From JANYIP01 sp031394045 (GTDB taxonomy: Bacteria; Actinomycetota; Actinomycetes; Prado026), in contig JANMWN010000113.1 of NCBI GenBank assembly GCA_031394045.1, forward strand, positions 1-9,184: a DNA stretch of 9,184 bases, in the 5' to 3' direction. Below, one piece after another: positions 1 through 5,451 of this stretch. Under the pieces are notes generated by a model. That model saw only the letters and a program-made list of their open reading frames with translations. It was not told the DNA's origin and did not search any database. Each line of letters begins with the position of its first letter. Within the stretch, counting starts at the first letter, position 1. The translations under genes and the position numbers were made by a program.

Positions 1-54
1 GACCACGACCACTCATCACATCATCATCGACCAAGGGTGCAAGAACAGAACTAG
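1..54 (+). CDS. possible C-terminal tail of a protein entering from the left edge
   Basis: Frame 1 is open from the first base to a TAG at 52-54 and reads DHDHSSHHHRPRVQEQN. The His/Asp-rich start resembles the metal-binding tails seen on some cation transporters and metallochaperones. With 17 codons and no upstream sequence this may be chance, and third positions are not strongly G/C. No function is assigned. Confidence 0.2.
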   Translation, partial: DHDHSSHHHRPRVQEQN

Positions 55-78
55 CCATCACTGATCATCCCGGTTCTC

Positions 79-139
79 GCCCTGCGTGGAGCGGACTTGC
101 TACGAGCCGCTGGCCTCAACCCACCCTGACACGCAGGGC
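79..139. repeat. 10-bp perfect inverted repeat around a 41-base interior
   Basis: GCCCTGCGTG at 79-88 is matched exactly by CACGCAGGGC at 130-139. A nested 5-bp hairpin, AGCGG (90-94) with CCGCT (107-111), lies inside. The whole could fold as a two-tier stem on either strand, as a terminator, a structured RNA or the footprint of a small mobile element. No gene is recognised next to it, so the role is unknown. Confidence 0.45.
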
Positions 140-198
140 CCTGACCCCTCTGCCCCAGTCTTGAAGTCACGATCCACGCAAAGTTGGGAGATCGGATC

Positions 199-306
199 AT
201 GATCCTCACCGCACCTGCGTCCGGGACGGACCGCATGCTTCGAGTTCTCCCGACTTCCACCCCGCTGCGCGCTGCGAGAGCCGACGCTCCGGGATTTCGG
301 TCTTAA
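199..306 (+). CDS. doubtful 35-residue basic peptide
   Basis: An ATG at 199 follows GGGAG at 186-190 with an 8-base spacer, and the frame runs 35 codons to TAA at 304-306. The product begins MILTAPASGTDRML and is Arg/Pro-rich, without a signal peptide or membrane segment. Third-position G/C is only about two thirds, lower than in the clear genes here, which argues for chance. The ribosome-binding site is the only positive evidence. Apart from this peptide and the inverted repeat at 79-139, I see no gene between the left edge and 404. Confidence 0.18.
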   Translation: MILTAPASGTDRMLRVLPTSTPLRAARADAPGFRS

Positions 307-331
307 GGCAAGACTGAGAGGACGTTCGGCC

Positions 332-362
332 CTGACAAGAGGTTGGCAGTTTGCATGAGAAT
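332..362 (+). promoter_or_regulatory. weak candidate promoter for the 404-766 gene
   Basis: CTGACA at 332-337 resembles a -35 element. GAGAAT at 357-362 is a poor -10 with a long 19-base spacer. The site lies about 40 bases before the ATG at 404. It is offered only because no better candidate was seen. Confidence 0.2.
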
Positions 363-403
363 GGCGACTAACCCTCATCCACCTGCCAGTCGAGAAGGTC
401 ACT

Positions 404-766
404 ATGTCTCTCCATCCGCACGACACCTCTGATCTCTTCCTCGCACCGGTCGCCCTCCAGCTCGATCAGCGCATCGATGAGCTTGGTCGCCTTGGCCCGA
501 GGGCTCTCAGCGATGAGATCGCACTTGAGAGCGACCTCGCGGACTGGACGAGGGACCTCCGTGAGGCAGCGCTTCTCAGAACCGTCGGACACCTCATCGA
601 CACGCACAACTGGGTCCTGTCGTGGGACCCCCGAGGATTACGACTCAGCCATGGGGAGCGACACGTGGTGCTGGGCATCCCCGACTCTTTCCAAGCGTTC
701 CTAACGGGGGCGAGCCCGGGGGCCTCTGGCGAGGCCAGCGAAAGCACCCGACACGGCGTTGGGTGA
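404..766 (+). CDS. small soluble protein of unknown function
   Basis: The product is 120 residues with no signal peptide or membrane segment. The start is supported by GAGAAGG at 392-398, five bases before the ATG. The middle, roughly residues 44-100, looks like a folded domain: acidic helical stretches, then LLRTVGHLIDTHNW, a WDPRGLRLSHGERHVVLG stretch and a hydrophobic end. The codons are G/C-biased. It reads like the short actinobacterial hypothetical proteins, but I cannot name a family. The last 20 or so residues (Gly/Ser/Ala-rich from about 102) look unlike the rest and lie where the gene overlaps the converging STAS gene, so the original 3' end may be lost. No function is assigned. Confidence 0.6.
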   Translation: MSLHPHDTSDLFLAPVALQLDQRIDELGRLGPRALSDEIALESDLADWTRDLREAALLRTVGHLIDTHNWVLSWDPRGLRLSHGERHVVLGIPDSFQAFLTGASPGASGEASESTRHGVG

Positions 767-1157
767 AGCCCGCCAGGTTCAGGGAACTGGAAGTCCGCAG
801 CTGACCCACGTTGATCACCTCGACGTGGGCGAGGGCGCCGAGCGCGGGGAGCTCGCGGGTTACCGTGACGCCGATGGCGACCAGCAGGTGCGCCAGTCGT
901 TGCGTGGGATTCACAGCCGTTATGCCTCCAAGCACCCCTGTCGCTGCGCGGGCCCTGGCTGCGAGTAGGGCGAACAGCGTCATCTCATGCTGGTCGTCCA
1001 TCTGGCTCAGGTCGGCGAGAAGATGGGTTCCAGGCTCGTCGGTGCAATCGAAGAGCAACTCGCGAAGGACCCGGGTGCTGCCGAAGTCGATGACCCCTCT
1101 GAGGTGGAGGGTCACCACCTTGTTCGCGGCCCTGGAGGTCGCCACCGGAAAGGTCAC
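645..1157 (-). CDS. STAS-domain protein with its 5' end replaced by IS sequence
   Basis: Residues 14 to about 116 fit a STAS (anti-sigma-factor-antagonist-like) fold. The first strand is VVTLHLRGVIDFGS, followed by helix RVLRELLFDC, the central strand HLLADLSQMDD, a long Ala-rich helix and a last strand near LAHVEVI. STAS proteins usually act in partner-switching control of sigma factors. The usual phosphorylated serine in a DSSGL-type loop is not visible; the position reads DDQHEMTLF, so classical switching is doubtful. The first 13 or so residues (MTFPVATSRAANK) are antisense to the IS630 transposase relic, so the native start and promoter were lost at about 1110-1118. The tail after residue 118 overlaps the opposite gene at 404-766 and is probably non-native. 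It may be a pseudogene; I see no promoter or ribosome-binding site. Confidence 0.5.
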   Translation of the reverse strand: MTFPVATSRAANKVVTLHLRGVIDFGSTRVLRELLFDCTDEPGTHLLADLSQMDDQHEMTLFALLAARARAATGVLGGITAVNPTQRLAHLLVAIGVTVTRELPALGALAHVEVINVGQLRTSSSLNLAGFTQRRVGCFRWPRQRPPGSPPLGTLGKSRGCPAPRVAPHG

Positions 1158-1557
1158 CGACGCCTGCTACGACGGGCACACCAACACCGAGTTCCTGGCC
1201 TTCCTCAAAACAGGTCGCCCGGGCCTACCCCCGAGTCCAACTGCACGTCGTCGCCGACAACTACGCCACCCACAAACACCCAGCGGTCAAGGCGTGGCTG
1301 GCGAAGAACCCGCGTGTGCCCACGACGAGCAGCCGAGCGCCGGGGTCCTGGCTGAACATGGTGGAGATCTTCTTCGGAATCATCACCCGCCAGGCAATCA
1401 GGCGCGGCACCTTCACATCCGTCAAAGACCTCATCAACGCGATCGAGACCTTCATCGACGGCTGGAACGACCGCTGAGAACCGTTCGTCTGGACCAAGAC
1501 CGCCGACGAGCTCATCGCGAAAACACGACCCCGTCTAATAACTTCGGACACGCGACA
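1110..1557 (+). pseudogene. IS630-family transposase, C-terminal relic
   Basis: The translation starts mid-protein with VTTLFAALEVATGKVTDACY and continues through EFLAFLK in frame 1. It then needs a shift to frame 2 at the AAAA run near 1207-1211 to continue VARAYPRVQLHVVADNYATH, SWLNMVEIFFGIITRQAIRR and FIDGWNDR. A TGA at 1475-1477 interrupts it where the family usually has Cys or a similar residue. Weak homology (EPFVWTKTADELIAKTRPR) goes on to about 1557. The second Asp (VVADN) and the Glu (NMVE) of the DDE triad are visible; the first Asp and the DNA-binding N-terminus are missing. I found no terminal inverted repeats or flanking TA duplication. About 150 of some 350 residues remain, so it cannot transpose. 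Its left junction cuts the STAS gene. Confidence 0.88.
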
Positions 1558-1634
1558 CTCCACGATGCCGATGCGTCCCAGCCGCAAGTGCTCAGGCGTT
1601 GGCCCAGTGAACGTGCCGGGGCCGCTTTCGAACA

Positions 1635-1648
1635 GGGCTGATCAGCCC
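1635..1648. terminator. 14-bp perfect palindrome at the 3' end of the operon
   Basis: GGGCTGATCAGCCC spans the TGA stop (1642-1644) of the methyltransferase gene. As RNA it gives a 5-bp stem with a GATC loop. There is no U tract, as is common in high-GC actinobacteria. Its place at the end of the operon fits a weak terminator; a chance or protein-binding palindrome is possible. Confidence 0.35.
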
Positions 1649-2304
1649 GGACTGGGCGGGCCTTCCGTCCCAAGCATCGGGACGAAGCGCGCATGTGTGA
1701 GCACGGTTCCTTCGTTGAGCCGACCGTCCTGCTTGACGAAGAGTTTGACGACCTCGTCGCCGCCCCGGCCGATGGGAGCGACGAGGCGGCCACCCTCGGC
1801 CAGCTGATCGATGAGCGCGGTGCTGATCCTCGGCGTAGCCGCTGCCAGCACAATGGCGTCGTACGGCGCATGTTCTGGCAGCCCCTCCGAGCCGTCGCCG
1901 ACCACTACGTCCACGTTCCCCGTGCCGCTGCGGGCAAGGTTCGACCGGGCCATCACGGCGAGCTCGGGGAAGATTTCGATCGTCCAGACCTGCCGAACCA
2001 TCCGCCCGAGCAGTGCGGCTTCGTAGCCGAGGCCGGTCCCTACTTCGAGCACGGTCTCCGGCCGGGACAGCTGCAACGCCTGCAGCATCAGCGCGACGAG
2101 CGAGGGCTGGCTCGTCGTCTGCCCGCAAGGGATACGCAGGGGTGCATCGACATGCACCCAGGGGACGTTCTCTGGGAGCACGAAGTCCTCGCGTGACACA
2201 GCGGCCATCGCGCTCAGCACCTTGGCATTGGTGACGCCCCCGAGCATGGTTGCCCGCACAAGGGCCTCACCGGAAGGGCTCTGATGATTGGCCGAGCGAG
2301 TCAT
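1642..2304 (-). CDS. protein-L-isoaspartate O-methyltransferase family protein
   Basis: The 220-residue product uses S-adenosylmethionine to methylate isoaspartyl residues in aged proteins, the first step of their repair in the cytosol. Visible marks are an N-terminal helical part (LVRATMLGGVTNAKVLSAMA), the QTTSQP stretch at 62-67 (family form usually GQTISQP), SAM motif I VLEVGTGLGYEAA at 85-97, GDGSEGLPEHAPYDAIVLAA at about 136-155 and GGRLVAPIG at 171-179. The usual IGHGQT sequence reads IPCGQT, a departure just before the substrate loop. ATG 2304 is the first Met after the upstream stop (2333) but lacks a clear Shine-Dalgarno. GTG 2259 with GGTGAGG before it, or ATG 2247, are alternatives. 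The short gap to the dehydrogenase gene implies co-transcription. Confidence 0.87.
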   Translation of the reverse strand: MTRSANHQSPSGEALVRATMLGGVTNAKVLSAMAAVSREDFVLPENVPWVHVDAPLRIPCGQTTSQPSLVALMLQALQLSRPETVLEVGTGLGYEAALLGRMVRQVWTIEIFPELAVMARSNLARSGTGNVDVVVGDGSEGLPEHAPYDAIVLAAATPRISTALIDQLAEGGRLVAPIGRGGDEVVKLFVKQDGRLNEGTVLTHARFVPMLGTEGPPSPG

Positions 2305-2332
2305 GTTGGAGGCATTCCGGGTTAGGCGAGGG

Positions 2333-3082
2333 TTAGGCGGCGGTGTAGCCGCCGTCGGCCACGATCTCCGTTCCGGTGACGAACGATGCTTCGTCCGATG
2401 CCAGGAACAGCACGACGTTCGCGATCTCCTCGGGCGTGCCTTCACGGCCTAGCGGAGTGACTGTGTCGAGAGCCTTGCGTTGCTCGGCGGACAGGCCTTC
2501 AAGCATCGGGGTGGCGATGATTCCGGGGAGCACCGAGTTCACCCGGATGCCCTCAGCAGCGTACTCCAAGGCGGCTGCCTTGGTCATCAGCCTTACCGCG
2601 CCCTTGCTGGCGTGGTAGGCGACGGAGCCGGGCGAGCCCACGAGTCCGTAAATCGAGGAGATGTTGATGATCGAGCCGCCACCTCTGTCGCGCATCGCCG
2701 CAACCGCCTGCCTCATCCCGAGCCAGACACCCTTCTGATTGATGCCAGTGACGCGGTCCCACTCGTCCTCGGTCATCGCTTCGACCCCCGCCATGCTCAA
2801 CACGCCCGCGTTGTTCACCAGGACGTCCAAGCCACCGAAGTCGCGGCCTGCCGTGCCAACAGCCGCTTCCCACTCGTGGGCATTCCGCACGTCGAGGTGC
2901 ACGTACGTCGCCACGTGCTCGGGCTGGTTCAATCTCTCGCACAGCGTCTTACCTTCTTCATCAAGTACGTCGCCGACGACCACGCGCGCCCCCTCGGTCA
3001 CGAATCGGCGAACTTCACACTCACCTTGACCACGCGACCCACCTGTGATGAGCGCGACCTTGCCAGCCAACCGTCCAGTCAT
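2333..3082 (-). CDS. SDR-family NAD-dependent oxidoreductase
   Basis: This is a classical short-chain dehydrogenase/reductase of 249 residues, the usual length. The cofactor motif TGGSRGQG is at 13-20. Asp38 at the end of the second strand (VVVGD) favours NAD(H) over NADP(H). NNAG is at 90-93, and the catalytic set is Asn115, Ser143 (NISS), Tyr156 and Lys160 (YHASK). The ending FVTGTEIVADGGYTAA is typical. The overall pattern resembles the 3-alpha/20-beta-hydroxysteroid dehydrogenase group, but the substrate cannot be told. The start at 3082 is chosen because GGAGG lies five bases upstream; ATG 3103 has no such site. It is the first gene of an operon with the methyltransferase, 28 bases downstream. 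A strong palindrome at 3106-3120 sits just before the start. Confidence 0.93.
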   Translation of the reverse strand: MTGRLAGKVALITGGSRGQGECEVRRFVTEGARVVVGDVLDEEGKTLCERLNQPEHVATYVHLDVRNAHEWEAAVGTAGRDFGGLDVLVNNAGVLSMAGVEAMTEDEWDRVTGINQKGVWLGMRQAVAAMRDRGGGSIINISSIYGLVGSPGSVAYHASKGAVRLMTKAAALEYAAEGIRVNSVLPGIIATPMLEGLSAEQRKALDTVTPLGREGTPEEIANVVLFLASDEASFVTGTEIVADGGYTAA

Positions 3083-3105
3083 GACGACCTCCGTAACTCT
3101 CATGT

Positions 3106-3120
3106 GACGCTCTGAGCGTC
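3106..3120. promoter_or_regulatory. candidate operator: 7+1+7 palindrome upstream of the SDR gene
   Basis: GACGCTC-T-GAGCGTC is a perfect dyad with a single central base, 23 bases before the ATG at 3082. Near-perfect short dyads of this kind are typical binding sites of dimeric repressors such as TetR, GntR or MarR types. No regulator gene is adjacent, so the binder is unknown. As RNA it could not form a normal hairpin because the loop is one base, which favours a DNA site. Confidence 0.45.
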
Positions 3121-3236
3121 CCAACCTCCGAGGCCACCAACAAGAGACGAATGACCCCATCGTTCGAGACAAACGGCCCGACCCTGCAACAGCAGGTCGC
3201 ACGGCGCCTCACCGGGCTTGCGGTTGATCCGTTCAT

Positions 3237-3254
3237 CAGGTCGGCGATGACCTG
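3237..3254 (-). terminator. candidate terminator hairpin after the DUF1876 gene
   Basis: CAGGTC (3237-3242) pairs with GACCTG (3249-3254) across a six-base loop, starting about 6 bases past the stop codon of the DUF1876 gene. There is no U tract. Position and stem support a modest terminator that would also insulate the downstream SDR operon. Confidence 0.4.
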
Positions 3255-3260
3255 CGCATG

Positions 3261-3512
3261 TCAGACCGGGTGCGACAGGTTCTCGACGTCATGGACGGCG
3301 ACATCCATGAGTGGGTCCGCCAAGGAATAGAGCGCTCGCGCGGCAGCAAACTCCTCGCCGATTTCGGGGATCGCTGCGTCACCTGGTCTGCGGTCGGCGT
3401 TACCGTCACCATGTAGGCGGACGCCATCGCGGCTGGCCAGGACCGCCCGTGCGTGCGTGTGGTCGTCGTCCTCGTCGATCATGATGCGGACCGACCAGTT
3501 CTGTGTGTGCAT
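3261..3512 (-). CDS. DUF1876-domain protein (Rv1738/Rv2632c-like)
   Basis: The 83-residue product matches the DUF1876 pattern along its whole length: NWSVRIMIDEDDDHT, then ARAVLASRDGVRLHGDGNA, then IPEIGEEFAAARALYSLADPL and a short end. The M. tuberculosis relatives Rv1738 and Rv2632c are small dormancy proteins. Rv1738 resembles ribosome hibernation factors in structure, so a role in quieting translation under hypoxia is inferred, not shown. The start at 3512 has GGAGGAG two bases upstream. The gene is divergent from the CBS-protein gene, another dormancy-associated family, and a DosR-like box at 3581-3594 faces it. A hairpin follows the stop. The usual Gly-x-Gly-x-Ala-Arg segment reads GDGNADRR, a slight divergence. 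Confidence 0.87.
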   Translation of the reverse strand: MHTQNWSVRIMIDEDDDHTHARAVLASRDGVRLHGDGNADRRPGDAAIPEIGEEFAAARALYSLADPLMDVAVHDVENLSHPV

Positions 3513-3580
3513 GACTCCTCCAGGCGGCGATGAGCATGACGCGGCCTGTACAGATTGCGCCAGCTGAAGGTGTCTCCGTA

Positions 3581-3594
3581 GAGGCGAAGGTCCC
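3581..3594 (-). promoter_or_regulatory. DosR/DevR-like box facing the DUF1876 gene
   Basis: Read on the minus strand this is GGGACCTTCGCCTC, 68 bases upstream of the DUF1876 start. The mycobacterial DosR site is a dyad of the GGGAC-N4-GTCCC type, and many natural sites read close to GGGACCTTCGGCCC; this one differs at two positions from that form. It shares GGGACCTTC with the second box at 3743-3756. Binding is inferred from motif, position and gene content. Confidence 0.5.
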
Positions 3595-3742
3595 CTGGCG
3601 GCAGGGCTGATTCGCGCGAAGATCTGTCAGGGCAGCCCATGGTGGCGCCCCAGGGGAACGTGTGACGCCGACCTTGACGGGCCGGCGGAACAGGGTGAGC
3701 GGTGAACCTATTCACGGTTTCTGGGTCGCGTCGGACCGGTCC

Positions 3743-3756
3743 GGGACCTTCAGCCC
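3743..3756 (+). promoter_or_regulatory. DosR/DevR-like box facing the CBS-protein gene
   Basis: GGGACCTTCAGCCC lies 46 bases before the ATG at 3803. Against the frequent natural form GGGACCTTCGGCCC it has one mismatch; against the ideal GGGAC-N4-GTCCC dyad it has two half-site mismatches. With the oppositely oriented box at 3581-3594 it suggests both divergent genes answer the same oxygen or redox response regulator. Confidence 0.55.
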
Positions 3757-3802
3757 TGGTTATGCGTTCTCGAACCGGCGACGATGCCGACGAGGAGGCA
3801 TC

Positions 3803-4261
3803 ATGAGAGCGCGTGATCTTGTCCGAACGGCCGCGGTCGTCATCCCGCGGAGTACGACTGTTGCTGTCGCAGCCAAGGCTTTGGCGGATGCTGGAGTCGG
3901 CTCGCTCATCGTGGTCGACGACGGGGCGGTAGTCGGGATCGTCACGGATCGGGACCTGGTCCTCAGGGTGATGGTGATGCGGATGCCGCTGGACGTCCCG
4001 ATCGACTCGGTGATGACCCCCGACGTTGTGACCGTGGCCGCCGAGGACAGCATCGAGGATGTGTACGCCATCTTCCGCAAGGTGCCGTTCCGCCGGCTGC
4101 CGGTGGTCGATCAGGACGACGGTCGCCGTGTTATTGGTGTGATCGCCGTCGACGACCTGCTGCTTGACGTCACGCGGCGCCTGCGTGACGTCATCGGGCC
4201 GATCGTCGAGGAGATCGGGATGCCTCACCGCGAGAGCCCGTTCCCGGTGCCGTCCTCCTGA
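3803..4261 (+). CDS. two-CBS-domain protein, hypoxic-response type
   Basis: The 152-residue product is two CBS domains with little else. CBS1 covers about residues 10-60 (TTVAVAAKALADAGVGSLIV, then GIVTDRDL at 45-52). CBS2 covers about 71-128 (MTPDVVTVAAEDSIEDVYAI, FRRLPVVD, VIGVIAVDDLL). CBS pairs bind adenosyl nucleotides and act as energy or redox sensors. The closest well-known match in architecture and size is Hrp1 (Rv2626c) of the M. tuberculosis DosR regulon. The start at 3803 follows AGGAGG (3793-3798) by four bases; a longer in-frame version from 3662 would place the regulatory box inside the gene and is rejected. Its neighbour in the divergent direction is the DUF1876 gene. The partner or target is unknown. 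Confidence 0.92.
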   Translation: MRARDLVRTAAVVIPRSTTVAVAAKALADAGVGSLIVVDDGAVVGIVTDRDLVLRVMVMRMPLDVPIDSVMTPDVVTVAAEDSIEDVYAIFRKVPFRRLPVVDQDDGRRVIGVIAVDDLLLDVTRRLRDVIGPIVEEIGMPHRESPFPVPSS

Positions 4262-4285
4262 CGAGGACGCAAACCGCGCTCGGGT

Positions 4286-4307
4286 GGGATCGTCGGCCCT
4301 CGATCCC
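4286..4307 (+). terminator. candidate terminator hairpin after the CBS gene
   Basis: GGGATCG (4286-4292) pairs perfectly with CGATCCC (4301-4307) across an eight-base loop, 24 bases past the stop codon. No U tract follows, as is usual for actinobacterial hairpin terminators. Confidence 0.5.
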
Positions 4308-4865
4308 GGCCTCTAGGCGCGCCGTCAGCGACGTCAGGCGCGCGGCGTCTGCGCTCTTCCGACGTGAAGGTCTTATCGCCCGCACGAGCCGCGATCAGGC
4401 CACGGTGGAACAGTCCTTGGTCGGGTCCCGACCGGCTTCATCGCACTGGCGTTGGCGTCGGTGTAGTTGCGGAGCCACCCTGCTCGTCCGAGGTGGGGAC
4501 ACGAGTGGTTGCGGTGCCGCCGCTCGTCCCGCTCCCGCTGCCAGCGCCGCCGGGCTCGCTGCCAGTGGTCGGCTAGCCAAACGGGGGAGGGCTGATCCGG
4601 TTCGCCAACGAACGCCCGCTGCACCGCGAATGGCGATACGCCAAGCCGAAGGTGACCTTCATGGGTGACACCCGAGTCCGGCGCACGAATCCCGGACGGC
4701 CAGTGCGCGACGGCTCCAAGATCTTGAGCACGCTCACTCTGCCATGGCTGGACGAGAACTTTCCCACCGGTCGTGTCGGTGGCTGTCCTGCACCGCCACC
4801 TTCAGTGCCGAGTTGCGCTGGCATCGCGCCCACAGCACGACGAACGACACCACGTCGGGGAGTAC
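4308..4865. other. gene-poor stretch with no recognised coding sequence
   Basis: I found no convincing gene here. Short open frames exist on both strands but lack ribosome-binding sites and known motifs. The plus frame after the TAG at 4574 reads LIRFANERPLHREWRYAKP and stays open into the ATPase relic region, but I cannot place it in a family. On the minus strand about 4565-4440 reads as a Gly/Ser/Thr- then Pro/Thr-rich string, like a low-complexity linker. Given the relic just downstream, the stretch is probably decayed DNA. Confidence 0.5.
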
Positions 4866-5180
4866 CGGGCCACGCAACCGATCAGGCTCCCGCGGCTCTG
4901 CGTCGCCGTAACGACCCCCGGGGCCGCTCTCAGCGTCGTCACGGTCGGCGCGATTCTGCCAGCATCGACACTGGGACCCACCCTCGGGTTCGCACCCCTG
5001 CCCGTCGGCTTCTTCATCGCCCTGGTGGGCATGGTCATCTGCTACATGGCACTCGTCGAGGTCGGCAAGCGGTTCTTCTACGGCGCCGCAGCCGCCCGGG
5101 CGCCGCACGAACCCCGCGCATACAACCCGCACCGACACCTGCGCCGCCGTGCGGCACGCTTCAGCAGCTCGGTGGGAGTG
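4866..5180 (+). pseudogene. C-terminal relic of a magnesium-type P-type ATPase
   Basis: In the frame containing 4866 the translation shows LSVVTVGAILPASTLGPTLG followed by FAPLPVGFFIALVGMVICYM and ALVEVGKRFFYGAA. That is the last two transmembrane helices and the cytosolic end of MgtA/MgtB-like P-type ATPases. The following Arg-rich HRHLRRRAARFSS is also typical of actinobacterial members. Everything upstream is missing: no P-domain DKTGT, no ATP-binding motifs, and the six or so preceding helices cannot be read. About 100 of some 900 residues remain. An ATG at 4773 could start a 164-residue frame, but it has no ribosome-binding site and its first 30 residues are not ATPase-like. It is a deletion remnant, perhaps left by the event that emptied 4308-4865. 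Confidence 0.8.
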
Positions 5181-5411
5181 CCGCCGGGACCGTCGCTGAC
5201 CGGGACACCGCGCAATCCGCCGGGCCCGTCGGATACCGCTCACTCCTCCACTACGACTGGGGCATAACCCACACTGCTCGACACGTGTCAGCTGTCGCAC
5301 CGCCCCGTGACGCCTGCCTTGGTTGGCTGACCAGCCATGGCACCGAGCCTTCCGGCGAGGAGCAGCATGAGGCGTCGTCCCGCCTCGGGTAGCTGATCGG
5401 CCTCGTCGAGA

Positions 5412-5437
5412 ACTGACGCCGTGCGACGCGCGTCAGT
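5412..5437 (-). terminator. candidate terminator hairpin after the NmrA-like gene
   Basis: ACTGACGC (5412-5419) pairs perfectly with GCGTCAGT (5430-5437) across a ten-base loop, beginning about 15 bases past the stop of the NmrA-like gene. It has an 8-bp stem and no U tract. The 5181-5451 interval holds no other recognised feature. Confidence 0.5.
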
Positions 5438-5451
5438 CACCCAGCAGATCA

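Noticed and set aside
1200..1215. AAAA run at the transposase frame change as a programmed frameshift site
   Set aside because: Programmed sites usually have longer A runs or a slippery heptamer, and this copy also has an in-frame TGA and lacks both ends, so a plain mutation is more likely.
811..1641. A 276-residue plus-strand open frame across the STAS and IS regions
   Set aside because: Only the short part from about 1110 to 1210 is transposase; the rest is antisense to the STAS domain or out of frame with the transposase.
3479..4228. A 249-residue minus-strand frame rich in His, Asp and Arg
   Set aside because: It lies opposite the CBS gene and through the divergent promoter region; its composition is that of an antisense shadow and it has no motif.
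4577..4800. Faint likeness of a plus-strand frame to the end of IS481-type transposases
   Set aside because: Only scattered residues fit (REWRYAKP and a WLDENFPTGRVGG stretch); the catalytic Glu context and the Asn-His-Arg-Pro core are absent.
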